From contig CM067345.1 in assembly GCA_034190875.2 (NCBI GenBank), positions 24,451,696-24,515,695 on the forward strand: a stretch of 64,000 nt of DNA, given 5' to 3'. Below, piece after piece: positions 38,621 to 56,373 of the stretch. The DNA is from Urechis unicinctus (lineage: Eukaryota; Annelida; Polychaeta; Xenopneusta; Urechidae). The position numbers and the translations under genes are program-made. The first letter of the stretch is position 1; every line of letters starts with the position of its first letter. The notes beneath the pieces are model-generated. The model had not been told where the DNA came from. It saw only the letters and a program-made list of their open reading frames with translations, and did no database searches.

Positions 38621-41613
38621 TTCACAATAGTGAAAACATTTCCTTGTACATCGTCTTCCGCAATGTGGGTAGGCGCCCCACCACACTGCCATCCCGATTG
38701 GACCGTGCTCGACCCGCACATGGTCTGAGTAGTTTGTGCGGCGCATGGCCTCTAATTGAATGACTTATTAGAGGCATACCGTAAAAAAATATGCAAGCAA
38801 CAGCAGTACCAGGTGAACAAGCTAAACCGTACCTCATTTGGTTTGTGAAATATTAGTCTGCTTAGTATTAAAAGTGAGCAATACTCGACTCATAAAGATC
38901 GATTCATAGCAGAGAGCAATGATATCCATAAAATAAACACTTCTGGGGCTTGCTTTATCCTGCACTGAGAAGTACTGCATCGCCTGCTGCGTAACAGTTT
39001 ATATTTCATGATATCCGCAAACAAGCTTATGTTTATATAAGAGGGGCATGTCAGACAAAGTTCTTATTTCAAATTGTTAGTCAGTCTGACCATGTTTTGA
39101 TTACTGTAGAATACGGTCAATCATTTGCATCACGTCCCGACGGGCTATTTACGTGTCACATCGTGGTACGGTGTATGTTTTGCAATACACACCCCATCTA
39201 TTCAAACCAAGAATTGGTACAGGAGCCATTTCATATCCCTAATTAAAAGATATACGTACCTGAGTAGGATGGTGGCTTACCATGTCCTGACCGCCATTAC
39301 TGATGATGACCATTGACTGATAATTCTGTGTCTCTCACTTTAGATCAAACAAAACACACAAAGTATATGGTAGAAAGAGTAGCACAAATATACACGAATG
39401 ATCGACGAGAGACGGTGACCTCACTTTTTGAATAACGAAAAACGCTATTGTAACAGCTTATTATAATCTAATTTTTTGCAGCCGTAATGGCGGTTTAGGG
39501 CAGTGATTTTCCAAAGGAAACTGGAGTGGAATTCGACCTTAAGCTCATTGTCTTCTTCTTAATCATCAGTGCGATGGCAATAAAGATTGCGTCGTGGTTT
39601 CAGGTGGACAGGATGATCTGTATGGAGGCACATAGCTTGTGTAATAATCAATCCGTAGGTGTTTGAAGGGTATATGTCAGTGACCATAATTACATCTTCT
39701 GTTTCATGCTGCATTGATGTGTATTAAACATTGCGTCCAAAAATGCACAAACACTTTGTGAGCACCACCATGTGTACCTAGCTCCCGGCGGATATTATCT
39801 GGAGTCATGGTTTCCGGCATAACTTTTATGCGGATGAGAAGCAGACATACTTGTCATTTAGATCCACGCCCGGTTACACATTGTAATGTGTTCAGCTAGC
39901 TGTGTAGTCCCGAAAGACAAAGAATACGATCGAACTCTGCGACAAAACCGATGACGGGTTCTTGCCCGTGACGGTCACGGGCTACCCATCAAATTACGCC
40001 TGGAGTACATGACTCTCCTCTTTGTTTACAAGGACCGCAATGACGTATTACCGCCATCAATCAAAGAGGTCACCAGCACATCCGGGCACCCGTGACGTCA
40101 TGTGTAAAGATACCGCCGTAGCGAAACCAGCTCCTGTGCCATTTGCAACAAGCAATTGATGAGCACGATCGGAACGTTTTTTGAAAACCCATCATTGTAA
40201 AGCAGCTAATGTTGATTGATCAATGTGTACCTAATATATGGAAACGCCGTTCATCATGCCCATAGCGTCTTCGAAGTGGATAAGGATGAGCCAGCGGATT
40301 CTCGTTTAGTTTATCGAGCGTCATTGCCGCGGCATATAAAGTACACTGGATATCCGGAGCATCACAAGACAAAAATCCATGTCTTTAAGCGGCCTTAAAC
40401 CATTGGGGCTATATGGTATCATGTGGGTAAACGAGTCGGTTTTAGAACTTGACTTCAAGCAGGAAACATTCTGACAGACTGTTTGGTGTACACAAAACAT
40501 TGATTCATCAACGTATCTGCAATTCTTCGATGGAAGACTATTATTTTGCTTAGTTTAATACGTAGCATGCAATCTATTACGGGTCTTCATCCCTCTCGAT
40601 GAGTGGGCGTCAGTCATGGCGCTAAGTCGAACATTGTCCCGCCTACTGAACAGGTATTAGTAAACAATAATTTTTCCGTTGTGTTTTTATAAATCCCAAT
40701 GAAATACCATTTCATGCGCTTGTTGCGGTGACCTTATGATGGACGTCCCACTAATCATATTGTAATAATGCCCATAGAAAACAAGCGAGCATTCATGTAG
40801 CCTGCCAGGTAGAAGTAATTAGAAGAATTTCATATGTTTTCCGCATTAATAGGGCCAAATTATTAGTATTCTGGATGCAAACTGACGATCTGGACAGATG
40901 ATATACTCTTCATTAATCGACAAAGATTTGATTAGGATGATGACTTAAACGAGGACAGTGTAACCGCCTAATGTAGGGCTAACGTTGCAAATACTAAATA
41001 GCTGCAGAGCAAAGCAGTATTGTAGCAGTGCTTCTCAAGGGATCGATATAATTACACGCGACGGGTTCGTTCTTGCGTGATAAGACCTGGTAAACACGAA
41101 CAACTACTTCCAGACGAGTTTACCAAGCATCTATTCCGGTTTCTGGATCATCACCGGAAGCGTGAGACCAATTGTCTTTCTAGATGTTGTCTGAAGCTCA
41201 GCTGAAACCTTCAGTGGTATACGTAATAAAACTGCAACATCAGGAGGTTTTGTAGTGCAATATCAAGATTAATCTATCTCAGGCGAGAGGAAAGGATAAA
41301 CGATGCAAGTAAAGCAATACCCTAGGCGGTTTTACGCGTCTGTTACACACAAATAAGGCACCATGAGTATCACAAATAAAGTCGAAGCTTTCTTGTGTAA
41401 TTATAAACTAATCACTAAAGATAATTATGCCTATTGTAGGGATTATCAACTAGGCTCTTACCAGGTCACTGAGGTAAACGATTCAGCACAACGTTGGTGA
41501 TATTTTGCAGTCGAGAAATTAAGAATCTTCAATTAAAAATCTTTTTCTTTAGCTCCTTTGTCAGAAAAATTTCAAAGTGATACTGTTAATGATTCAACGA
41601 CATCTAGAACGGT
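38621..41613. other. Spacer without recognised genes
   Basis: Only short frames are present. The part 39840-40140 is more GC-rich than its surroundings. It contains a 19-bp perfect inverted repeat (39964-39982) and a TGACGTCA site near 40092. Confidence 0.5.
39964..39982. promoter_or_regulatory. Perfect 19-bp palindrome
   Basis: GCCCGTGAC-G-GTCACGGGC is symmetrical around one base. It resembles a dimeric factor half-site pair (GTGAC/GTCAC) and lies about 110 bp from a CRE-like TGACGTCA. No adjacent gene is recognised, so any role is speculative. Confidence 0.3.
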
Positions 41614-42597
41614 TCACTCTTCATTTAATTTAACATAACAAATTTGGATATCTCTTCATACAGATATTATCGATTGCAAAAGCATTTTAGAGATCTCTTC
41701 ATACAGATATTATCGATTGCAAAAGCATTTTAGAGATCTCTTCATACAGATATCGATTGCAAAAGCATTTTAGAGATCTCTTCATACAGATATTATCGAT
41801 TGCAAAAGCATTTTAGAGATCTCTTCATACAGATATTATCGATTGCAAAAGCATTTTAGAGATCTCTTCATACAGATATTATCGATTGCAAAAGCATTTT
41901 AGAGATCTCTTCATACAGATATTATCGATTGCAAAAGCATTTTAGAGATCTCTTCATACAGATATTATCGATTGCAAAAGCATTTTAGAGATCTCTTCAT
42001 ACAGATATTATCGATTGCAAAAGCATTTTAGAGATCTGAAAGTCGAACCTGAAACCACCGTTGTATTCATTGATCAGGACTGCCGTGTCGTTGTCCAAAA
42101 CGCTGATCTCGATGCACTTAATTAGAATCTTGCTTCCTGTATCTCGCTCGAAGCGTTCTTTTATAACGCTCTCAATCGCTGAAACCACACACCAAAAGCC
42201 CCCATTCCCTCCTTGCTGATATGCAACATGTTATTTAATGATAAGCAGCGGGAAATGATGTGACAATGCCTTTAACCTTCATGGCCAATGGCAGTCGGTA
42301 CGCCATTGTCCATAAACAAAGCGTCCTTGGAGTAGATTTTCATGATCTCTTTTATATTGCCGAAATTGTACAGATCAACCCGAGATTTTAGCCGAGCTTC
42401 AGCAGGTTCGGCGATGGCTGATACGAACGGGAACAAAATGGTATTGACATTGGATGACAACTAGGGCCGAATATAATGATTATCATCAGTTATCAAAATC
42501 TAAAAATAATCATTAAACCTACATTGGTTGCCATTGACTGTGTCACGAGTTAAGCATAGTGGGATAATCGCCACCAGAATAAACAACCTAACGCTCT
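41614..42597 (-). pseudogene. SnoaL-like paralog, copy 3, broken at both ends
   Basis: Reading the minus strand, exon 2 (42417-42277, 141 nt) and exon 3 (42178-42049, 130 nt) are open. They have the same lengths, phases and splice sites as in gene 1, and show DNGVPTAIG and SVLDNDTAVLINEYNGGF. A signal-peptide exon is recognisable (about 42597-42522, ending VNGNQ), but its reading frame no longer starts with ATG. Intron 3 consists of the 43-bp minisatellite, which runs straight into a 3' stub of exon 4 (about 41650-41614) that has lost its acceptor and about half its codons. The copy is more diverged than the D1/D2 pair and opposite in orientation. Expression as a functional protein is unlikely, though exons 2 and 3 look constrained or young. 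Confidence 0.7.
41648..42036. repeat. 43-bp minisatellite, about 9 copies
   Basis: The unit reads TCTCTTCATACAGATATTAT then CGATTGCAAAAGCATTTTAG and a junction. It contains two palindromes, ATCGAT and AGAGATCTCT. Units are nearly unchanged; one near 41750 lacks four bases. It occupies intron 3 of SnoaL copy 3, and the complementary array lies in intron 3 of SnoaL copy 2 (56985-57322). Confidence 0.97.
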
Positions 42598-46044
<3,447 letters not shown>

Positions 46045-46210
46045 CATTCCCATTGGAAAGATAAAGGGTATGCATTTGGGAGGCAAAATATCGTCAGCGT
46101 TACCTGATAGGATCAGACCACTCTGTTACCATGACAACATTTTCCCCATGATGGATGTCTGTTGCTTGCGCTCGTGAATTAAAAATGGCCGGTTTCGATG
46201 GCTTAGTGTA
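46045..46210 (-). repeat. Inverted, diverged relic of the R-array module
   Basis: The minus strand reads CACGAGCGCAAGCAACAG, then GTTGTCATGGTAACAGAGTG, GGTCTGAT and AATGCATACC. This follows in order the module at 13530-13660 and 26510-26660. It lies about 20 kb from the array and in the other orientation, so the module is dispersed. Confidence 0.6.
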
Positions 46211-47475
46211 GCGTATAGAAAGCCTGAGCTAGACATACAGGTTATCTAGCCAAAGACAGAACATTCGTTTATAAATAAAACCAGGGAAAGTGTCTGTATT
46301 GTATTACAGATAATCCATGGGCTATATACATGATTGCGAACATGCTATCTGCACGCGATGAACATACCTGACCAAGAGCGAATGATTCGCAATTGAAGTG
46401 GCTTTTGGAAAAAGTACCAATCGTGTTGGTGTTATTTTCAAGCATGTCCAGTCCAGTTGTTACTAGTCAAAACCAGATAAATAGGCACGTATGGCTCTGG
46501 CAACGTTAAGCACAAAACAGCAGTCCTGGTTAACTTCGTCCTGCTGTTGAGAAGCGCACTATCATTCACAGGAATGAAAAAATATTCCACAACAGCTCGC
46601 CGAATACACTTATCTTCAATTGCATTGTCCTTTCATGTATTTGTCCTGCGGGACATCCCAAAGGTCACATTGTTGTCGACAGTGTTTATGTCCTTGCAAC
46701 GCATCTGATTACCCTATTTCGTCATCCTGAAGATAAGGCACAGTGTGTCATTGAGGAGGGCCCGCATCACAGTCCATCTGTCAATTTGAATCTTGAAGAA
46801 TGGGGAACTCAAACTGAGCCTACAAAAATGTGATAAAGGGGTAGTTGCATGTTTTGTGTTACATAACATTACTAGGTGACGCGGTAGAATTTTTGGTGCA
46901 GAAGAAATCAATAATGGCGAACAAGGCGATGGCGTCATGTTTGTAAATTAAGAAGGCAATATTGAAATAATTGCATATATATCTGTTTAACTATAATATG
47001 GGATGACACTGACAAAATTGGCAGTGAATAATAAAATCAATTATTAAACTCTTTATTCGATAGCAGCAGTAATTTAACAGGAAGTAGATATATCAACATT
47101 CATTATGAATTAAGATATTGTGATGAATACATTTTCAATATTTCAATAAATGACAGCATCAGTAAATTTCTAATCAAAATCAACACTAATCAAATTGTTT
47201 AATTAGTTAATGAAGAAGTTTAAATTTTAATTCATCTTTCATATTACCAAAGATCTGATGTCGTCGACATTTGGGGATTTTTTATTTTCTTTGGCGTTGA
47301 CGGGCTATTGCATCTAGATTAAGGAAGAGAAAATTAGGTTTTACAAATATCTACCGAGCGTGAATATTTTTTGGGAGGTATATGGCTGATCAGCATGTCA
47401 CGAGTAGGTGTTGTTCTCTTGAAATGACCAGTTACAATTGACTGACAATATTTGCTGTGGCATATTTCATTTGTG
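46211..47475. other. Spacer without recognised genes
   Basis: Very AT-rich from about 46960 to 47330. No gene or RNA was recognised. Confidence 0.5.
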
Positions 47476-47815
47476 GCATTTGGAAATCAGTCATGACTCC
47501 TGATCAACAGAACAGTTTGTCATATGTTCAACATGATCAATGATAATTTCTTTAACATAAGCCGTTGCCGTGGAAGATAATTATAATATATAATATCACA
47601 TAAATCAGATCTTAGTGTATTTTAATAGTTGCGTGTCGGCGCTGTTCATTATCTTTTATCTACCAATCGTGAAAATTTTGCAGAATGTTTTGTCACGAGT
47701 CTTTAAATCCCGTTACATTGACTTTTTGCATCAATGTGGCATTTGCATCAGTCATGACTCCTGTCTCAACAAACAGTTTGTATATGTTCAACATGATCAA
47801 TGATATTTCAATAAG
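47476..47815. repeat. Pair of diverged direct repeats (about 80 bp)
   Basis: GTCATGACTCCTG followed by ATATGTTCAACATGATCAAT occurs at about 47490-47545 and again at about 47752-47805, with small indels. The copies are about 260 bp apart. Confidence 0.75.
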
Positions 47816-47969
47816 TTTGTCTCGTAATTTATCTTATAATATCAATGACGCTTTATAATTATGCGAGCACTGTAATCGTGGTAAGCATTGAATCACAGCA
47901 GACATAATATGCGGACTCTCTATTTGTGAACAGAATGTTTTTTTCTTTAATCCCGTATTGCTTTTAAGC

Positions 47970-48119
47970 AAGTAATTTGTAAGATGTGATCATGTTGCCA
48001 TGCTTTATAGTGATCGACGGTGAAGATAATATCGGACTCTCTATTTTGAACCTTGATGTCTAAGTAATTAGTAAGATGTGATCATGTTGCCATGCTTTAT
48101 AGTGATCGACGGTGAAGAT
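47970..48119. repeat. Pair of 58-bp direct repeats
   Basis: The string from AAGTAATT to GGTGAAGAT occurs at 47970-48026 and 48063-48118 with one difference, giving a 93-bp period. A fragment of the spacer (GGACTCTCTATTT) also occurs before the first copy, near 47912, so the array may once have had three units. Confidence 0.85.
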
Positions 48120-49386
48120 GTATCTGCTCTACTGCAGTATAGTGGGTGATCCTGTAACACGGTCATTATGCAAGTCTAACCTTTACACTCGTGTGGAAAC
48201 CCATACCGAAAATAGAAAATCATGGAAGTAATGGGATACTGATTTGTACTGGAGATCTAACGAATCCCCATTTACTGTGGTACTTCTTTAGGGGCGAGGG
48301 TTGCTTTCGGCCTATAGCTATGCTTATGATCTCTGAAGATAAGCATCTTTCCGCCTTTCGTGATTTAATTTCGATAAACCTGATAATTTGTATGGCAAGC
48401 TTACGACGACGAGGTAAGATATCTGAAATTGCAATTCATTTCAAAAGACCCATTCAGATGTGCACCGACAAATAATCGGTGTTGGTGTTTGAATAAGCAA
48501 GTCCAGAATAGCTATTACGAACCTAACCATCAGTTTCTTCGATATTTCAAACACTCAAATTGCAAGGCACGTATTGTAATCCAGCATCTTATATCCTCGT
48601 GAAACAATACATAGTCTAGTTAGAGATCGAATACGATACAAAAAATAGCAAGTTAGCAAAATAGGGATAGCCCAAGTTTGAGTAGCACCTGATGAATTTC
48701 ATACGTGCCCATTCGAATTCGTCATTCTCGAATTATTTGACACCAGGTAACTGACAAGCTCTTGTTGCCATACGAAAACTGCATATGATAACGGCAGCTA
48801 CACATGAAGTGTCAAATAATAGATGGTCCGAACGAGTAGTATGAATGGCTCTCATAAAAATAAGACTCGGGTGTATCTCATGAGTTGAAACAGGCAATCA
48901 ATCATTTAAGTAGTTAGTATCAGCAGTGTCCTATTTTGCCTCATCCATTATTGCATGAATGAAAACGTTTGGCAGGGTTAGTGCGAATGTCTCTGGCCTG
49001 TGTATTACTCTCACAATATGTTCTTTAGAAAATGAGTCCTGCTGCTAAATTTTTTTTATCCTAATCTGTAAAAAGTTGATATCACGGGCATAAAAGGTTA
49101 CCAAATCAGGTTTGTCTGGCTGTCTGAAACGAATAACAACCAAGCACGCCACCATATTCATCAACAATCAACTCTTTTTAGCAGCGATAAATTATCCATA
49201 TTTCAATGATGAGGTGATCACTTTATATGAACTCCTACCAAATTATTTAACAACACGGGGGATATTGCCGTCTAGCAGTCTGCTGCCTGTCGTAAAGGCT
49301 GGATAAATAAATGATTGCATATCTAAAATGGATAATAAAATGTACTAAGAAGACAACGATACTAAAAGCATTGAAATGAGATCTAC
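48120..49386. other. Spacer without recognised genes
   Basis: Frames of 94 codons (48191-48475) and 64 codons (49112-49306) have no recognisable domain or splice context and are not called. Confidence 0.45.
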
Positions 49387-49820
49387 ATACCTCTCTAGCA
49401 TCGTGACTACATACCTCTCTAGCATGGTCTTGACTAAATACCTCCGTAACATGGTCGTCACTACATACCTAACCAGCATGGTCGTGACTTATACCTCCGA
49501 AACATGGTCGTGACTACATACCTATCCAGCATGGTCGTGACTGCATACCTATCTAGCAAGGTCGTGACTACATACATCCGTAACATGGTCGTGACTACAC
49601 ACCTCGGTAACATGGTCGTGACTACATACCTCCGTAACATGGTCGTGACTACACACCTCGGTAACATGGTCGTGACTACAAACATCCGTAACATGGTCGT
49701 GACTGCAGCTGTCGTACTAGCATGGTCATGGGCATAAATTCCTATCGTAACATGGTCGTGACTACATACCTCCGTTACATGGTCGTGACTACAACACCTC
49801 AGCGAAACATGGTCGTGACA
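49387..49820. repeat. 27-bp minisatellite, about 16 diverged copies
   Basis: The consensus unit is CATGGTCGTGACTACATACC plus TCCGTAA. Units alternate between variants (CATACCTCCGTAA and CACACCTCGGTAA), giving a hint of a 54-bp higher-order unit around 49580-49690. As 27 is a multiple of three, frames remain open on both strands (for example 49504-49737 and 49461-49694); nothing else suggests a protein. Confidence 0.95.
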
Positions 49821-52965
<3,145 letters not shown>

Positions 52966-52971
52966 AAAGCT

Positions 52972-53747
52972 TCCCTTTATCCTGTGCATCATTAAATATG
53001 TGAATCAACTGGCGTATGTAGCGCAGACAGCTATTGTCTGGATCACTGTTCTTCTAGCATGCAACAGATACATAGCCGTATGTATACCACTTCTGCAAAT
53101 TCTCTGCTGACATTGAAAAGTACAAGGTTACAATAATCGGCTGTTGTTCTATTTGCAATCTGCTTTAATGTACCTAGATATTTTTAATTGGATATAGTCA
53201 ATGACAATCAAGGAAGAGCGGTTGAATTAAACCATACATCGATTGGTAGATATTCATTGTTTGGTAAGGTGTACACGGATGGGTTGTAAAATATTCTTGT
53301 CGTTTTGGTGCCTCTCATAATGCTTATAGTGTTCAATGTAAAACTTATCTTAGCTCTTCATCGTGCTAATGAAGGAATCCGATGCAGTTCTGTCCGGAGT
53401 AATTATGGTGACGACAACATTATACTTATTATGATTATAATAATAATGATCGGGTCATGCAGTTGTTACTCACGTATCATTTTCCGCCGAGTCAACAGAA
53501 AGTGTCGTTAGGCATCTATTACATTTCTTGTACTTGTAACCTACTCATCGTCATAAATTCCAGCATGACTTTCATGATTTATTATGTGCTACGTCAGCGG
53601 TTCCGACGCATCCTTGTCTCCAAATTTCTGCAATGCGGTAACAATGAATTAGTAGGGGAAACGTTAAGTTTAGTTACAAATGGGCGACATCCGCAATCTT
53701 CTTCCAGGCCAACACCATCACGCAATAATGAGCGGAGCCGAAGTTAA
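52972..53747 (+). pseudogene. FMRFamide-receptor-like GPCR, copy B, truncated
   Basis: Homology to copies A and C starts at IIKYVN before TM3 and runs to GETLSLV in the C-terminal tail. The N-terminus, TM1 and TM2 are missing. NRYIAVCIP is kept, but one base is deleted straight after it. Stop codons stand in the ancestral frame at about 53134, 53185 and 53287, and a deletion removes part of TM6 near 53440-53456. The tail then reads into new sequence. The nonsense changes and higher divergence show it is older than the D1/D2 duplication. It lies on the opposite strand to copies A and C and directly borders D2. Confidence 0.9.
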
Positions 53748-53781
53748 AATCATCACAAGAGCGTATTTCATTCATATTGCG

Positions 53782-54437
53782 CGAATGAAATATCCTTTCG
53801 ACCACGCTGTCCAATAACGAGGATTGTTGTTCTACATTGTATGATGTGAACGTCATGAGCTGCAATACGATTTGAAATTTTTTTATCCTACAGATTTTAT
53901 GGCGTAATAAACTTATTTCTTTCATTGTTAATTGCGACACCTATAAGAATTCCAAGAGGATCAGCTATAATTATCTGATCTGTTCAACGATTTACGCTAA
54001 GTTGTAGATATCTGCATCTTAGTGCTAAGGGCAAGATCCTAAGGAAACATTCCATGGTGCAAACTTTCTGCAAACAACATTGTATTATATATTTCTGACA
54101 TATGTGTTCCATTGATAGCATAACCTGACACAAAAACATTGTTTCTGTCCCGTTTTCCTTTATTCATCAATGTTGTTAACATCGTGATATGGCATATATA
54201 CATTAAGTAAAATACAATAATCTTCGATAATACGACATTTGACGACCAATAACGCAGTTGAGTTTGCTTGCACCACATGATATTGTAACTAACCGCTCGT
54301 TATATCGCACACACAACATGGCCCAGGTGCGCTTGTTGCCTTTGTTATTGACATCTATGAATGAAATATCCTTTCGACCACGCTGTCCAATAACGAGGGT
54401 TATTGTTCTATATAGTATGATGTGAACGTCATGAGCT
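53782..54437. repeat. 80-bp direct repeats flanking about 500 bp
   Basis: A segment of about 80 bp starting GAATGAAATATCCTTTCGAC and ending GAACGTCATGAGCTG occurs at 53782-53862 and again at 54358-54437, with about five differences. The sequence between them is the left end of D2. Confidence 0.85.
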
Positions 54438-55876
54438 GTTATCTCTATGTGCTTATTAAGGATCCTATGCAGCAACCAAGATTGAAAGCATTGGTGCCAC
54501 GAGCAATTCAGACTGTCCGTCGAGGAGTAATTACAAATATTGGCCAGCACAGGGGCTGTAAGAAGAATGTGTGTATTACTTTTATTGTCAGATGTGGATA
54601 TGAGGCACGCAAAATGTCATTAAGGATGGCTTGCTTTTAGGCAGAGTAGGTGTTGTATTTCCTAGATAAAATCAAATTTGCAAGCGTGGTGTCGAGACAA
54701 ATTCATCTTTTTTTGCGCAATGCTACATTTCTGAGATAACCCGCAAAGTATCCTAGAAAGTAATGTGCCGCGTTAATTATGTCGAAACAAAATGTTTCAC
54801 TTTTATCAAGATATTCGCGACACTTAAGATGCATGCTTACAGGTTTTCACCCTTAACCGTACCCTGAGAAAAAAATAAGTATCTCTGCTCACCAGCGTCT
54901 GTAGTGTCGTTATAATGCAGGTGATTGAAGATTTCAGATGAGCTTTATGACAAATATATAACAGTCATGCTACCCCAATACCACTGCATGGCACACTGAA
55001 AGAGGTTATGGTTATTTGTGGTAATCGCCCAGTCTACTTCATTAAGGTGCAGACGTTTGGAATTCTCTACCGGAAACGGTTCGCGTTCAGGCAGAGATAT
55101 TTCGTGAGCGCGGATGGTCGAGTGATTTTGCCGGGTTCGATAGGTAGTTTGGCATATAATCCATGGATATTGCCCATGAATAGCTCGAAAAATACCAATA
55201 ATGGGACCAGGGTTGGTTGAGGGAGAGCTGGTGACCAAATCTTTGTTCTACTTGGAATTCTGTACACATACAGGAACGTTAAGATTTTTAACATGCCCAC
55301 CATACGATACGAACATCTGGCAGTTAACGGCCACTCCAGTATCGTTTGAAACTTGCTTCATTAATGAATATAAATCGTAGGAAAATAATACCTGAAACCA
55401 TATATCATCTATAAACGTCGTTATACCTATTAAATCGACCCTCAGTATTCCAAGTTTCGGTTACTCCATCAAATAACAAAGACAATTAAACATTGAACTT
55501 ATATTGCTACGCAAAGGATGCCACAACATCAGCTTGTCATATATACGTTTCCACGCCGATATGCATCACAATTGAATAATTGGTGTAATTTTGAAGCGGA
55601 GCATACCACTTCAATCCTTTCTCTAACTTGCTTGTACAGACAAATGTGATACTCGTCGTACAGCACCGAAGGTTAGGTCCGATATACGCGTTCACGGACG
55701 CTACTTAAGACATCAAGTCAATGGTCGAGGAAAGCAAAATACTGTTATTCTTATTCCGATAGATATTTCAGTATGTTGGAATATGATTCTTGGACCGGAA
55801 GGTAGGGGATATTTGCGACAACTGTTTCATTGTACACAAGGTTTTTTACGGCAGCTGTCTTCAATTGATATTACTT

Positions 55877-55884
55877 TGACGTCA
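55877..55884. promoter_or_regulatory. CRE-like site upstream of SnoaL copy 2
   Basis: TGACGTCA is kept at the place equivalent to 29642-29655, although the outer palindrome has lost bases on its left side. Confidence 0.3.
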
Positions 55885-56263
55885 CAGGAAATATAATCCG
55901 TGATGTGTACAACGTACGCAGCTTTGATGTCGAGAACCAGGGCAGATGTTGTGGCAAATACACCACAAGAGTCGGGTATACTTGTGATGGTAAAGCGGTA
56001 ATATTTTGATGTTTCAATTTCATTGCCACCTTACTTCATCGTTGCAGTCATAAGCTTTAGATGTCAGGTGCTTTGAATTGCCATGCTGTGATGAACTGCA
56101 GCACGGGATTGCTGCTATTCATGCTTCATTTACGAGCGGGAAAATGTTGAAACTGATCAAACATATAACCGACTTGGTCACAAACGTCATACTATTGTAA
56201 AGCAATAAGATGTACAATGTAAAAGTATAGCCTACCCTGACATAACAAGCAGGTGCACAATTG

Positions 56264-56270
56264 TATAAAG
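56264..56270 (+). promoter_or_regulatory. TATA box of SnoaL copy 2
   Basis: TATAAAG occurs in a promoter closely matching that of gene 1, about 105 bp before the ATG. Confidence 0.45.
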
Positions 56271-56373
56271 AGTGAATCGCACACATCTAGCTGTTTACCT
56301 GCGAAGTAAAAATATTTACAGAGCCTAAGTTTAGTCAACAAGAGCAAGTCGCTGTTATTAGACGTTGTTAACG

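Noticed and set aside
41648-42036. CRISPR-like regular repeat array
   Set aside because: Units abut without unique spacers and lie in an intron of an animal gene; it is a minisatellite.
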